DNA of 8,074 nt from Aequorivita sp. (GCA_020435865.1 JAGQYZ010000035.1:1-8074); one strand, 5' to 3'. Numbered from the stretch's first letter, positions 1-7,827 are shown. Notes: generated from the letters alone by a model not told the origin. Program-made: numbers and translations.

Positions 1-2199
1 TATGATATTTTAGTGAATCAGGTAAAATTCGCACCCGAAGACATCATTTTCGATTTAAATATTTTCCCGGTCGCAACGGGAATGGACGAGCACAGAAAAA
101 ACGCTATCGATTTTATTGAAGCTACGCGTTGGGTTCGTGAAAATCTCCCATACGTGAGTGTGAGTGGTGGTGTGAGCAATGTGTCCTTCAGTTTTCGTGG
201 AAATGATCCCGTTCGCGAAGCGATGCATTCGGTTTTTTTATATCACGCAATACAAGCCGGAATGAATATGGGTATCGTAAATCCAGCGATGTTGGAAATT
301 TACGATAATATTCCAAAAGACCTTTTGGAACGTGTTGAAGATGTAATGTTAGACCGTAGAGATGATGCAACGGAACGATTATTAGATTTTGCCGAAACCG
401 TAAAAGGCAACACAAAAGAAAGTAAAATTGATTTGTCTTGGCGTGAAGAACCTTTGCAAAACCGAATAACTAGAGCCTTGGTAAAAGGGATTGACGAATT
501 TATTTTAGAAGACATTGAAGAAGCGCGACAACGTGTTACGAAACCAATCGAGGTCATTGAAGGTCATTTAATGACCGGAATGAACGTAGTGGGCGATCTT
601 TTCGGAAGTGGAAAAATGTTCTTGCCACAAGTTGTTAAATCAGCTCGGGTGATGAAAAAAGCGGTTGCATATTTACTTCCATATATTGAAGAAGAAAAAC
701 TCAAAAACCCACAAATTGGCGATTCAAAGAATGCTGGGAAGATATTAATGGCTACCGTAAAAGGAGACGTTCACGACATCGGTAAAAATATTGTAGGTGT
801 TGTTTTAGCTTGTAATAATTATGAAATTATCGATTTGGGCGTAATGGTTCCACCCGAAAAAATAATTGCCGTTGCGAAAGAAGAAAATGTAGATGCCATT
901 GGTTTGAGCGGATTGATAACACCTTCTTTGGATGAAATGGTCTTTTTGGCCAAGGAAATGCAACGGCAAAACTTTAAAGTTCCATTATTAATTGGCGGCG
1001 CCACAACGAGTAAGGCGCACACGGCAGTAAAAATTGATCCTCAGTACGAATGTGCAGTTGTCCATATAAACGATGCTTCACGAGCGGTTACGGTGGTAGG
1101 CGATTTGTTGAAAAAGGAAACTTCAACTTCGTATAAAGACAAATTAAAAAAGGAATACAATACTTTCCGACAAGATTTTCTGAAGCGACAAAAGGTAAAA
1201 ACCTACTTGTCCATTTCCGAAGCACGGAAAAACAAGTTTCAAATAGATTGGCCAAATTCTGAAATAGCAAAACCAAACCAATTGGGCGTTCAGGTTTTAA
1301 AGAATTTCGATTTAAATCTTTTGAAAGAATATATAGATTGGACGCCTTTTTTCAGAAGTTGGGAACTGCACGGCAGGTATCCCAATATTTTAACTGATGA
1401 AATTGTAGGCAAGCAAGCTTCAGAATTATTTGAAGATGCAAAAAAAATGCTTCAAAAAATAATTTCAGAAAAACTATTGGAAGCAAGAGCTGTATTTGGA
1501 ATTTTTGAGGCGAATTCTGTTAATGACGATGATGTTGAATTATTGGATGTCAGTTCGAGCGCAGTCGAGAACGCTGCTCCATCTGAAAATTTCCATTTCA
1601 GAACTTTACGCCAACAATCCAAAAAAGCAGCTGGCAAACCCAATATTGCTTTAGCAGATTTTATTGCTCCAAAAGAAAGCGGAATCCAAGATTATATTGG
1701 CTGTTTCTGCGTGAGTACCGGTTTTGGAGCGGCAAAATTGGCTTCAAAATATGAGAAAGAACACGACGATTACAATTCCATAATGGTTAAAGCTTTAGCA
1801 GACCGTTTGGCAGAGGCGTTTGCAGAATATCTTCACAAAAAAGTGCGCACGGAATATTGGGGCTATGCATCCGAAGAAAATTTAAGTAATGAAGAACTTA
1901 TTTCAGAAAAATATAAAGGAATTCGTCCCGCACCGGGCTATCCCGCTTGTCCCGACCATTTGGAGAAGTTGACCATTTGGGAAGTTTTACAAGTGAAAGA
2001 AAACATAGATGTTGAATTGACCGAAAGTTTGGCAATGTGGCCTGCAGCTTCGGTTTCAGGATATTATTTTGCGAATCCCGAAGCGCGTTATTTCGGCCTC
2101 GGAAAAATTAAGGAAGACCAAATTGAAGATTTCGCAAAGCGAAAAAATATGAATTTAGAAGAAGCCACAAATTGGCTGAAAACAAATCTTGCAGATTAG
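1..2199 (+). CDS. metH: Cobalamin-dependent methionine synthase, C-terminal part (5' end outside window)
   Basis: Cytoplasmic enzyme that moves the methyl group of 5-methyltetrahydrofolate through bound cobalamin to homocysteine, giving methionine. The frame is open from base 1, and the first residues already lie inside the pterin-binding domain, so the gene enters from the left. Visible in order (window codons): end of the pterin domain with [14 protein letters not shown] at 55-68; helical cap domain at about 145-245; cobalamin-binding Rossmann domain with the DxHxxG motif (DVHDIG, 256-261), His258 being the cobalt ligand; GGATTS loop; AdoMet-binding reactivation domain with DWTPFF from 446 and [12 protein letters not shown] from 642. 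By comparison with E. coli MetH (1227 residues) roughly 500 residues are missing on the left. In many Bacteroidota the homocysteine-binding domain is a separate upstream gene, which cannot be judged here. The TAG stop abuts the metF ATG, so the two are almost surely co-transcribed and probably translationally coupled. No lesions seen. Confidence 0.97.
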   Translation, partial: YDILVNQVKFAPEDIIFDLNIFPVATGMDEHRKNAIDFIEATRWVRENLPYVSVSGGVSNVSFSFRGNDPVREAMHSVFLYHAIQAGMNMGIVNPAMLEIYDNIPKDLLERVEDVMLDRRDDATERLLDFAETVKGNTKESKIDLSWREEPLQNRITRALVKGIDEFILEDIEEARQRVTKPIEVIEGHLMTGMNVVGDLFGSGKMFLPQVVKSARVMKKAVAYLLPYIEEEKLKNPQIGDSKNAGKILMATVKGDVHDIGKNIVGVVLACNNYEIIDLGVMVPPEKIIAVAKEENVDAIGLSGLITPSLDEMVFLAKEMQRQNFKVPLLIGGATTSKAHTAVKIDPQYECAVVHINDASRAVTVVGDLLKKETSTSYKDKLKKEYNTFRQDFLKRQKVKTYLSISEARKNKFQIDWPNSEIAKPNQLGVQVLKNFDLNLLKEYIDWTPFFRSWELHGRYPNILTDEIVGKQASELFEDAKKMLQKIISEKLLEARAVFGIFEANSVNDDDVELLDVSSSAVENAAPSENFHFRTLRQQSKKAAGKPNIALADFIAPKESGIQDYIGCFCVSTGFGAAKLASKYEKEHDDYNSIMVKALADRLAEAFAEYLHKKVRTEYWGYASEENLSNEELISEKYKGIRPAPGYPACPDHLEKLTIWEVLQVKENIDVELTESLAMWPAASVSGYYFANPEARYFGLGKIKEDQIEDFAKRKNMNLEEATNWLKTNLAD

Positions 2200-3156
2200 A
2201 TGAAAGTAACTGAACACATAGAAAACGGAAAGAGGAAAACACAATTTTCGTTTGAGATTTTACCACCCTTGAAGGGTGAAAATATACATTCAATTTTTGA
2301 AAATATCGATCCATTAATGGAGTTTCAACCGCCTTATATAAATGTAACCTATCATCGCGAGGAATACGTTTTTAAGGAATTAAAAAATGGCTTAATTGAA
2401 AAGAAAATTGTTCGTAAACGTCCGGGAACGGTGGGGATTTGTGCTGCAATCCAAAACAAATATGATGTGGATGCCGTACCGCACATTCTTTGTGGAGGTT
2501 TTACGAAAGAAGAAACTGAAAACTTTTTGATAGATCTTCAGTTTTTGGGGATCGACAATGTGATGGCTTTGCGCGGCGATGCGGTAAAAAGCGAAACCTA
2601 TTTCACTCCGGAAAAAAACGGGCATAAATATGCTTGCGACCTCGTTTCGCAAATAAACGCTTTGAACAAAGGAACGTATTTGGACGATGAACTTCAGCAT
2701 ACTTTTCCAACGGATTTCTGTGTTGGCGTGGCAGGGTATCCTGAAAAACATATGGAGGCGCCGAGTAGCGAAAGCGATATCCACTTCCTTAAAAAGAAAA
2801 TTAAAAATGGTGCAGAATATATAGTAACGCAGATGTTCTTCGACAATGAAAAATATTTCAAATTTGTTGAAAAATGTAGAGCCGAAGGCATTACAGTTCC
2901 AATTATTCCAGGTTTGAAACCAATTGCGGTGAAGTCGCATCTCAATTTAATTCCACATCGCTTTAAAGTAGATTTACCTGATGCTTTAGTTATGGAAGTG
3001 GTAAAAGCAAAGGACAATAAAGCCGTTCGGCAAATAGGGATTGATTGGTGTGTTAAGCAAAGCAAAGAACTTGTGAAAGCTGGCGTTCCCTTTCTTCACT
3101 ATTATTCTATGGGAAAAAGCAGCAATATTAAAGAAATCGCTTCGCAGGTATTTTAA
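2200..3156 (+). CDS. metF: 5,10-methylenetetrahydrofolate reductase
   Basis: Cytoplasmic FAD enzyme that reduces 5,10-methylene-THF to 5-methyl-THF, the methyl donor used by the MetH encoded just upstream. It has 318 residues, close to the usual ~300 of bacterial MetF, and forms a single TIM-barrel domain. Family motifs: FSFEILPP at 16-23 with Glu19 as the likely counterpart of the catalytic Glu28 of E. coli MetF; ALRGD at 123-127, the flavin-contacting Asp motif; VAGYPEKH at 177-184; QMFFD at 211-215; PGLKP at 237-241. The ATG directly follows the metH TAG with no spacer and no Shine-Dalgarno sequence, which suggests termination-reinitiation coupling. The conserved N-terminal motif sits about 16 residues from this ATG, which supports the start. 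The eukaryotic-type regulatory domain is absent, as normal for bacteria. Certain at family level. Confidence 0.96.
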   Translation: MKVTEHIENGKRKTQFSFEILPPLKGENIHSIFENIDPLMEFQPPYINVTYHREEYVFKELKNGLIEKKIVRKRPGTVGICAAIQNKYDVDAVPHILCGGFTKEETENFLIDLQFLGIDNVMALRGDAVKSETYFTPEKNGHKYACDLVSQINALNKGTYLDDELQHTFPTDFCVGVAGYPEKHMEAPSSESDIHFLKKKIKNGAEYIVTQMFFDNEKYFKFVEKCRAEGITVPIIPGLKPIAVKSHLNLIPHRFKVDLPDALVMEVVKAKDNKAVRQIGIDWCVKQSKELVKAGVPFLHYYSMGKSSNIKEIASQVF

Positions 3157-3176
3157 GATTGCTTTATTTTGCGGTA

Positions 3177-4268
3177 ATGTCCCGAATTATACTTTTGGTA
3201 TTTCTTCTAACAACTTCTTTTGTTTTTTCGCAGGAAAAAAACAAGGACTTTATTGTGGATGCCAATTATTTCTACGGAACTATTCTTCTCCACAATAAAG
3301 ATATTTCACATTTGATAAAAAATCATCCTGATGGTTTTATTCTTGGTTTTAACCGAAAAACGTACGGAACTGAGCGTTGGCAGCAGGAGTATAATTACCC
3401 AGATTGGGGTTTTTCTTTTGTGCATCAAAATGCACATTACGATGTTTTGGGTGAGAATTATGGGCTATATGGGCATTTCAATTTTTACTTTTTGAAACGA
3501 AATCTTTTTTTCCGAATTGGGCAGGGAATTGCATACAATACCAATCCGTTTGACTTGGAAACTAACTTCAAAAACAACGCTTACGGTAGCCATTTGTTGA
3601 GTTCTACTTATTTAATGTTGAATTACAGCAAACAAAATCTTTTTAAAAACTTCGGAGTGCAGGCAGGTATTGCCTTGGTGCATTATTCCAATGGAAATTT
3701 TAAGGCGCCAAATTCAAGCACGAATGCTTTCACTTTAAATCTCGGCATGCAATATTCTATAACTGATGAGACTTCGGAATATACTTCTGATTCGCTTCCA
3801 AAGAAAATTTCAGAACCCATAAAATACAATTTTGTGCTTCGGGGAGGTTTGAATGAAAGTGATTATTTAAATCTCGGGCAACATCCTTTTTTCGTGATTT
3901 CTGCCTTTGCAGATAAGCGATTGAGTTATAAAAGCACACTTCAATTGGGTGCGGATTTTTTCTACTTACCATTTCTGAAAAAAGAGATAGAATACCTTTC
4001 CATTGCTTTTCCAAGCTCTGATGTTGAAGGCGATGAGGATTTTAAACGCGTTGGTATTTTTGCGGGCCATGAACTTCACATTAATAAACTTGCTGTCGTT
4101 TCTCAGGTTGGTTATTATGTGTATTATCCTTATGATTTTGAAGGTAGAACGTATTTTCGTGTTGGTTTGAAATATTATATTACCGATAAACTTTTTAGCG
4201 CAATTACCTTAAAATCGCATGGTGCGAAAGTGGAAGGCGTGGAGTTTGGTGTTGGATTTAGAATATAG
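3177..4268 (+). CDS. PagL-like outer-membrane acyloxyacyl hydrolase family protein, copy A
   Basis: Predicted exported beta-barrel protein of 363 residues. Residues 2-17 form a hydrophobic signal peptide, likely cut near FS/QEK (18/19). The body shows alternating aromatic and polar strands, and the end (EFGVGFRI) looks like a terminal barrel strand. The segment HYSNGNFKAPN (169-179) matches the PagL lipid A 3-O-deacylase signature, with His169 and Ser171 at the catalytic His-x-Ser positions. The residue I expect to be the catalytic Glu (14 after the His) is Asn183. Classical PagL is about 150-170 residues, so this protein is about twice as long, and its second half appears to be a diverged copy of the first. 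A TTG at 3159 would add six residues, but ATG 3177 puts the signal peptide level with that of copy B. It lies 20 bp after metF and 3 bp before its lipoprotein partner. Likely role: deacylation of lipid A or another surface lipid. Activity is not proven. Confidence 0.82.
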   Translation: MSRIILLVFLLTTSFVFSQEKNKDFIVDANYFYGTILLHNKDISHLIKNHPDGFILGFNRKTYGTERWQQEYNYPDWGFSFVHQNAHYDVLGENYGLYGHFNFYFLKRNLFFRIGQGIAYNTNPFDLETNFKNNAYGSHLLSSTYLMLNYSKQNLFKNFGVQAGIALVHYSNGNFKAPNSSTNAFTLNLGMQYSITDETSEYTSDSLPKKISEPIKYNFVLRGGLNESDYLNLGQHPFFVISAFADKRLSYKSTLQLGADFFYLPFLKKEIEYLSIAFPSSDVEGDEDFKRVGIFAGHELHINKLAVVSQVGYYVYYPYDFEGRTYFRVGLKYYITDKLFSAITLKSHGAKVEGVEFGVGFRI

Positions 4269-4271
4269 ATT

Positions 4272-5024
4272 ATGAAGAAATTATTTTTCATTGGATTGGT
4301 CTTTTTGCTATTTTCCTGTGATTCAGAAAATAGTTGGGACTGCCTGCAAGCTGCTGGAAATTCTATTTCCAAACAATATTTTGTTTCCGAATTTTCAAAA
4401 ATTAGAATTGAAGACGATGTAACATTGTACCTAAAACAAGATGAAACAAGAGAGATAAAACTTGAAACGGGTGAAAACCTTTTGAGTGATATTTCCGTAA
4501 GTGTTGAAGGTGAGACTTTGGTGGTGAAAAATCATAACAATTGCAATTTGGTGCGCGATTACGGAATTACAAAAGTATATGTAACCGTACCTAATATTAC
4601 TGAAATCAGGAATAGTTCAGCTTATGATGTGATTGGGGAAGGTATACTAAACTTTCCACAGCTCACTTTAGTAAGTAATAGTTCACCAGGACCTGAAAAT
4701 ATTAGAAAAAGTGGTGATTTTTATATGAATATTGAATGTGAAGATTTCCGTGTTATCGCAAACGGGCAAAGTGTTTTTTACATTACTGGTGAAACTGAAA
4801 GGGCAACTCTAAGTTTTGAAGACGAAATGCCAAGATTTGAAGGTAAAGATTTTAAGATAAACGAACTGACTGTTTTTCAAAGAAGTGCAAATAAAATGAT
4901 AGTTAATCCACAACAAACCATAATTGGAAAAATACTTGCAACGGGTAATATTATTAGTCACAACCACCCTCCGTTGGTGGATGTAAAAGAATTATTCACT
5001 GGCAGGCTATTATTTGAAGATTAG
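4272..5024 (+). CDS. GIN-domain (DUF2807-like) lipoprotein, copy A
   Basis: A 250-residue predicted lipoprotein. A hydrophobic leader with lipobox LFSC gives lipidated Cys16, followed by acidic and polar residues (DSEN). From about residue 38 the protein resembles the 'head GIN' / DUF2807 fold of Bacteroidota: F-x-K-I-R-I, then VTLYLKQ, IKLETGENLL and TKVYVTVPNI, a right-handed beta-solenoid-like pattern of short strands. Two non-lipobox cysteines, Cys24 (in WDC) and Cys91 (in NNCNLVRDYG), are shared with copy B and could form a disulfide; Cys156 is not shared. The ATG is 3 bp after the stop of PagL-like copy A, so the pair is probably coupled. GIN-type proteins have no firmly established biochemical function. 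The context suggests an envelope partner of the barrel protein, which is inference. Localisation (periplasmic or surface face) cannot be settled from sequence. Confidence 0.78.
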   Translation: MKKLFFIGLVFLLFSCDSENSWDCLQAAGNSISKQYFVSEFSKIRIEDDVTLYLKQDETREIKLETGENLLSDISVSVEGETLVVKNHNNCNLVRDYGITKVYVTVPNITEIRNSSAYDVIGEGILNFPQLTLVSNSSPGPENIRKSGDFYMNIECEDFRVIANGQSVFYITGETERATLSFEDEMPRFEGKDFKINELTVFQRSANKMIVNPQQTIIGKILATGNIISHNHPPLVDVKELFTGRLLFED

Positions 5025-5026
5025 TT

Positions 5027-5034
5027 TATCTTTA
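5027..5034 (+). promoter_or_regulatory. Possible promoter -7 box upstream of PagL-like copy B
   Basis: The gap between lipoprotein A and barrel gene B contains TATCTTTA, seven of eight matches to the Bacteroidota -7 box TAnnTTTG, 17 bp before the ATG at 5052. I see no TTG -33 element at the usual spacing, so this is a weak candidate. If real, the second module copy could be expressed separately from the first. Confidence 0.3.
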
Positions 5035-5051
5035 CCAGCGTTGAAAAAAAT

Positions 5052-6161
5052 ATGAAGCACCTTCTTTCCGTATTTACAATACTCTTTTTAAGTTTTCCGC
5101 TTTTCTCGCAGGAAAAAGAATTAAAGCCTGTTTCGCTTGAAGCAGATTTTTTCTACGGAAGTATTTTGGAGCACAACCCAGATATTGAACATTTAATATC
5201 GGGTCACCCAACTGGGCTTATTCTTTCTTTTAATAGGAAAACATACGGTTTTAATGAATGGGAACGACGTTATAACTACCCAGATTGGGGCTTTACAGTT
5301 GCCTATCAAGACATGCACAATGAGTATTTAGGAAATGTGGTGAGCGTTTATGGGCATATGAACTGGTATTTTTTAAACAGAAACCTTATGATTCGCGTAG
5401 GCCAAGGAATTGCTTATACTAAAAATTCTTTTGATGCAGAATCCAACTATAATAATAACGCCTACGGCACCCACTTTTTAAGTACTACTTTTTTAAAAGG
5501 AAATTACGTACGCGAAAATATTTGGAGGGGTCTTGGCTTTCATGCTGGATTCACAATTATTCATTACAGCAATGCCAATTTCAAAGCACCAAACAATAGT
5601 ACAAACTCATTTTTGCTAAATGCAGGGCTTAGTTATCAATTAGATTACAAAGAATTTCCAGAATACATTCATAAAGAAGATTCACTCAGCAAAACGCACG
5701 CTGAAAGATTTAAATATAATCTTGCCTTTAGAACCGGTTTGAATGAAAGCGACGTGGTTGGTCTTGGGCAAGAACCTTTTTATGAATTGTCTTTTTTTGT
5801 TGACAAGCGTTTGAATTATAAAAGTACGCTTACGGCGGGAGTAGATGTTTTCTTTTCCACTTTTTTGAAGAATTATATAGAATATCGCTCTATTGCTTAT
5901 CCTGAAGAGGGACTCTCTGGTGATGAGGATTATAAAAGAGTTGGTCTTTTTGTAGGGCATGAATGGCGTTTTAATAAAGTGGCGTTTGTTTCTCAACTTG
6001 GTTACTATGTTTATTGGCCATATGCTTTTGAAAATCGTGCTTATAACCGTTTGGGATTGAAAAGATACTTTTTTAATGATACCGTCTTTGCTTCTGTAAC
6101 AGTTCATGCGCACTGGGCAAAAGCAGAAGCTGTGGAATTTGGCGTAGGTTATAGACTATAA
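5052..6161 (+). CDS. PagL-like outer-membrane acyloxyacyl hydrolase family protein, copy B
   Basis: Paralogue of the gene at 3177-4268; 369 residues, colinear along the whole length. The signal peptide covers about residues 1-19 (ending LFSQEK). Strands shared with copy A include NRKTYG, YNYPDWGF, GQGIAY, NNAYG, GLNESD, DKRL, YKSTL, GDED(F/Y)KRVG and VEFGVG. The PagL signature is HYSNANFKAPN (171-181), with His171 and Ser173 retained and Asn185 where PagL has Glu; the segment 171-187 matches copy A at 14 of 17 positions. The C-terminal half carries its own HAHWAKAEAVEFG strand with Glu362. Codon choice differs from copy A at many conserved residues, so this is not a recent copy or an assembly artefact. 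It starts 27 bp after lipoprotein A and lies 30 bp before its own lipoprotein. Probable outer-membrane lipid deacylase or a derived barrel; substrate unknown. Confidence 0.82.
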   Translation: MKHLLSVFTILFLSFPLFSQEKELKPVSLEADFFYGSILEHNPDIEHLISGHPTGLILSFNRKTYGFNEWERRYNYPDWGFTVAYQDMHNEYLGNVVSVYGHMNWYFLNRNLMIRVGQGIAYTKNSFDAESNYNNNAYGTHFLSTTFLKGNYVRENIWRGLGFHAGFTIIHYSNANFKAPNNSTNSFLLNAGLSYQLDYKEFPEYIHKEDSLSKTHAERFKYNLAFRTGLNESDVVGLGQEPFYELSFFVDKRLNYKSTLTAGVDVFFSTFLKNYIEYRSIAYPEEGLSGDEDYKRVGLFVGHEWRFNKVAFVSQLGYYVYWPYAFENRAYNRLGLKRYFFNDTVFASVTVHAHWAKAEAVEFGVGYRL

Positions 6162-6191
6162 AAACTCTAAATTTTTTCAGAAGAACTATTT

Positions 6192-6941
6192 ATGAAAAAA
6201 ATATTTTATATAGCATTGATTCTTTTTTCTGCTGGATGTAATTCAGATTCGGGTTGGGACTGTATTCAGACTGCTGGAGATATTGTGCAAAAAGAAGTTT
6301 CGGTACCAGCTTTTACAAAAATACTTGTGTGGGAACGAACTAAACTTTTTGTGAAACAAGGAGATATACAAAAAGTGATAATTGAAACAGGAGAAAATTT
6401 AATGAATGATATTCAAGTTTCAGTGAACAATGGAAAACTTGAAATCCACAATAATAATTCTTGTAATTTGGTGCGTGACTACGGGCTTACTAAAGTATAT
6501 ATCACTTCCCCAAATATTGCCGAAATTAGAAGCAGTACGGGGCTTTCTGTTGAAAGTGTGGGTGTTTTACGGTTTCCTAGTTTGAGCTTAGCTTCAGAAG
6601 ATCAACAGAACGAAAACCAATATCATATTGACGGTGATTTCAAACTTGATTTAGAAGTGGAGAACTTAAATATTGTGGCCAATGGGCTTTCCAATTTTTA
6701 TTTAAGCGGAAGTGCGACCAATGCCAATTTCGGCTTATATTCTGGCGATTGTAGAATTTATTCAGAAAACTTAATTGTTCAAAATTTGTATGTTTTCCAT
6801 AGAAGTACGGGCGAAATGGTTGTTGATCCCCAGCAATCAATCCGAGGCAAAATTGTGAGTTTGGGCGATGTAATTTCAAAACACCGCCCGCCAATTGTTG
6901 AAGTTGAGGAATTGTATCGCGGGAAACTTATTTTTGAATAG
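6192..6941 (+). CDS. GIN-domain (DUF2807-like) lipoprotein, copy B
   Basis: Paralogue of the lipoprotein at 4272-5024; 249 residues, aligning with no evident internal gap. The leader ends in lipobox FSAGC with lipidated Cys16. Shared landmarks at identical positions: WDC with Cys24, ETGENL at 65-70, CNLVRDYG with Cys91, TKVY, then the C-terminal PQQ-x-I-x-GKI and PP-(L/I)-V-(D/E)-V-(K/E)-EL motifs. Cys187 is private to this copy. Upstream is purine-rich (AGAAGAAC) but has no clear promoter; it lies 30 bp after barrel gene B, so it is likely the last gene of the module. Its last 14 bp overlap the 3' end of gldA on the opposite strand. Function unknown; the repeated pairing with a PagL-like barrel suggests the two act together at the envelope (inference). 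Confidence 0.78.
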   Translation: MKKIFYIALILFSAGCNSDSGWDCIQTAGDIVQKEVSVPAFTKILVWERTKLFVKQGDIQKVIIETGENLMNDIQVSVNNGKLEIHNNNSCNLVRDYGLTKVYITSPNIAEIRSSTGLSVESVGVLRFPSLSLASEDQQNENQYHIDGDFKLDLEVENLNIVANGLSNFYLSGSATNANFGLYSGDCRIYSENLIVQNLYVFHRSTGEMVVDPQQSIRGKIVSLGDVISKHRPPIVEVEELYRGKLIFE

Positions 6942-7827
6942 TAAGCTCACTAAAAAGCTTTTCCAATGTAGTATTTTTTTGGTGGAGTTGAAGTATTTTC
7001 AAACCATTATCATGCGCAAAATCAAATACTTTTCCGCGCATATCCTGTTCGGTTTCAAAATAAAGTTGATATACAAAACCGATGGAGTTTTCAACCTTTT
7101 CAATTTTGGGAAGCTGCTGCAGTGCTATCTCTTCCACACGATAATCAAACTCTACTTCAATAATTTGTTGCTTACTGTTTTTAAGTTCTGAAAGCTTTTT
7201 ATCAAGTACTATTTCACCTTTATTAATTATAATTACACGATCACAAATAGCTTCCACTTCCTGCATAATGTGTGTGGACAGTAAGACCGTTTTCTCTTTT
7301 CCAACCGTTTTTATGAGTTGACGAATTTCAATCAATTGATTTGGATCCAAGCCTGTTGTAGGTTCATCGAGAATTAAAACTTCGGGATTGTGTAAAAGTG
7401 CATTCGCAAGCCCAACACGTTGGCGATATCCTTTGGAAAGTTGCACAATTTTTTTATTTGCTTCAGGCATTAAACCTGTTTTTTCAATTACAGATTCTAC
7501 TTCACTTTTCGGGATATTATAAATTCCTGCATTGAAAAGAAGATACTCCCGAACATACATGTCTAAATAAAGCGGATTGTGCTCTGGCAGATAGCCTACG
7601 CTTTTCTTTACGGCAATACCGTCTTTGTTCACTTCAAAACCATTCACAATAGCAATCCCTTCTGAAGAAGGAAGGAAAGTTGTCAAAATTTTCATCATAG
7701 TAGATTTTCCAGCACCGTTTGGTCCTAAAAACCCAACAATTTCTCCTTTTGCGATAGTAAAGGAAACTTTGTTAAGCGCTTTTTGTTCGCCGAAGGTTTT
7801 GGTAATATTTTCTACTTGTATTGACAT
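6928..7827 (-). CDS. gldA: Gliding-motility-associated ABC transporter ATP-binding protein GldA
   Basis: Cytoplasmic ATPase subunit of the GldA-GldF-GldG ABC transporter, linked to gliding motility in flavobacteria; GldF and GldG would be the membrane partners and are not in this window. It has 299 residues, the normal length. ABC domain in order: Walker A GPNGAGKS at 35-42; Q-loop region YLPEHNP near 79-85 with Glu in place of Gln, common in this subfamily; signature LSKGYRQR at 130-137 instead of LSGGQ; Walker B VLILDEP at 150-156 with catalytic Glu155; D-loop GLDP at 159-162; switch His186 in STHIMQE. About 90 C-terminal residues (from 210) form the small accessory domain of ABC-2 type ATPases. 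The ATG at 7825-7827 is supported by the immediate SIQVENITK strand. Convergent with lipoprotein B, overlapping it by 14 bp. Another ABC-2 drug or Nos-type ATPase is a less likely alternative. Confidence 0.92.
   Translation of the reverse strand: MSIQVENITKTFGEQKALNKVSFTIAKGEIVGFLGPNGAGKSTMMKILTTFLPSSEGIAIVNGFEVNKDGIAVKKSVGYLPEHNPLYLDMYVREYLLFNAGIYNIPKSEVESVIEKTGLMPEANKKIVQLSKGYRQRVGLANALLHNPEVLILDEPTTGLDPNQLIEIRQLIKTVGKEKTVLLSTHIMQEVEAICDRVIIINKGEIVLDKKLSELKNSKQQIIEVEFDYRVEEIALQQLPKIEKVENSIGFVYQLYFETEQDMRGKVFDFAHDNGLKILQLHQKNTTLEKLFSELTIQK

Larger units (their letters stand above)
3177..6941 (+). repeat. Tandem duplication of a two-gene module (barrel + GIN lipoprotein)
   Basis: Unit 1 is 3177-5024 and unit 2 is 5052-6941, in the same orientation and gene order with a 27 bp separation. 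Both genes of unit 2 are colinear paralogues of those in unit 1. Similarity is clear in protein but heavily diluted in DNA, so the duplication is ancient and both copies have been maintained without frameshifts. No transposase, terminal repeat or integration signature borders the units. Confidence 0.85.

Noticed and set aside
13..15. GTG at 13 as the true start of metH
   Set aside because: The frame is open back to base 1, and the residues right after the GTG already belong to the interior of the pterin-binding domain. The gene is cut by the window edge.
2392..2940. Long minus-strand open frame inside metF (182 codons)
   Set aside because: It lies wholly antisense to a clear metF with intact motifs, and its translation shows no recognisable domain.
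3165..3171. TATTTTG before PagL-like copy A as a promoter box
   Set aside because: The spacing inside the box is one base short of TAnnTTTG, and there is no upstream TTG element.
3159..3176. TTG at 3159 as start of PagL-like copy A
   Set aside because: It would prepend MLYFAV to a signal peptide that already starts well at ATG 3177 and matches the signal peptide length of copy B.
5682..6113. Minus-strand open frame of 143 codons inside PagL-like copy B
   Set aside because: It is antisense to a paralogue-supported gene, and there is no matching antisense frame of note at the corresponding place in copy A.
6943..6960. AAGCT / AGCTT hairpin between lipoprotein B and gldA as a terminator
   Set aside because: It has only a 5-bp stem with an 8-nt loop and no proper T tract on either strand, and it lies inside gldA.
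6895..7191. Plus-strand open frame of 98 codons across the end of lipoprotein B and gldA
   Set aside because: It is antisense to the well-supported gldA C-terminus and has no domain-like pattern.
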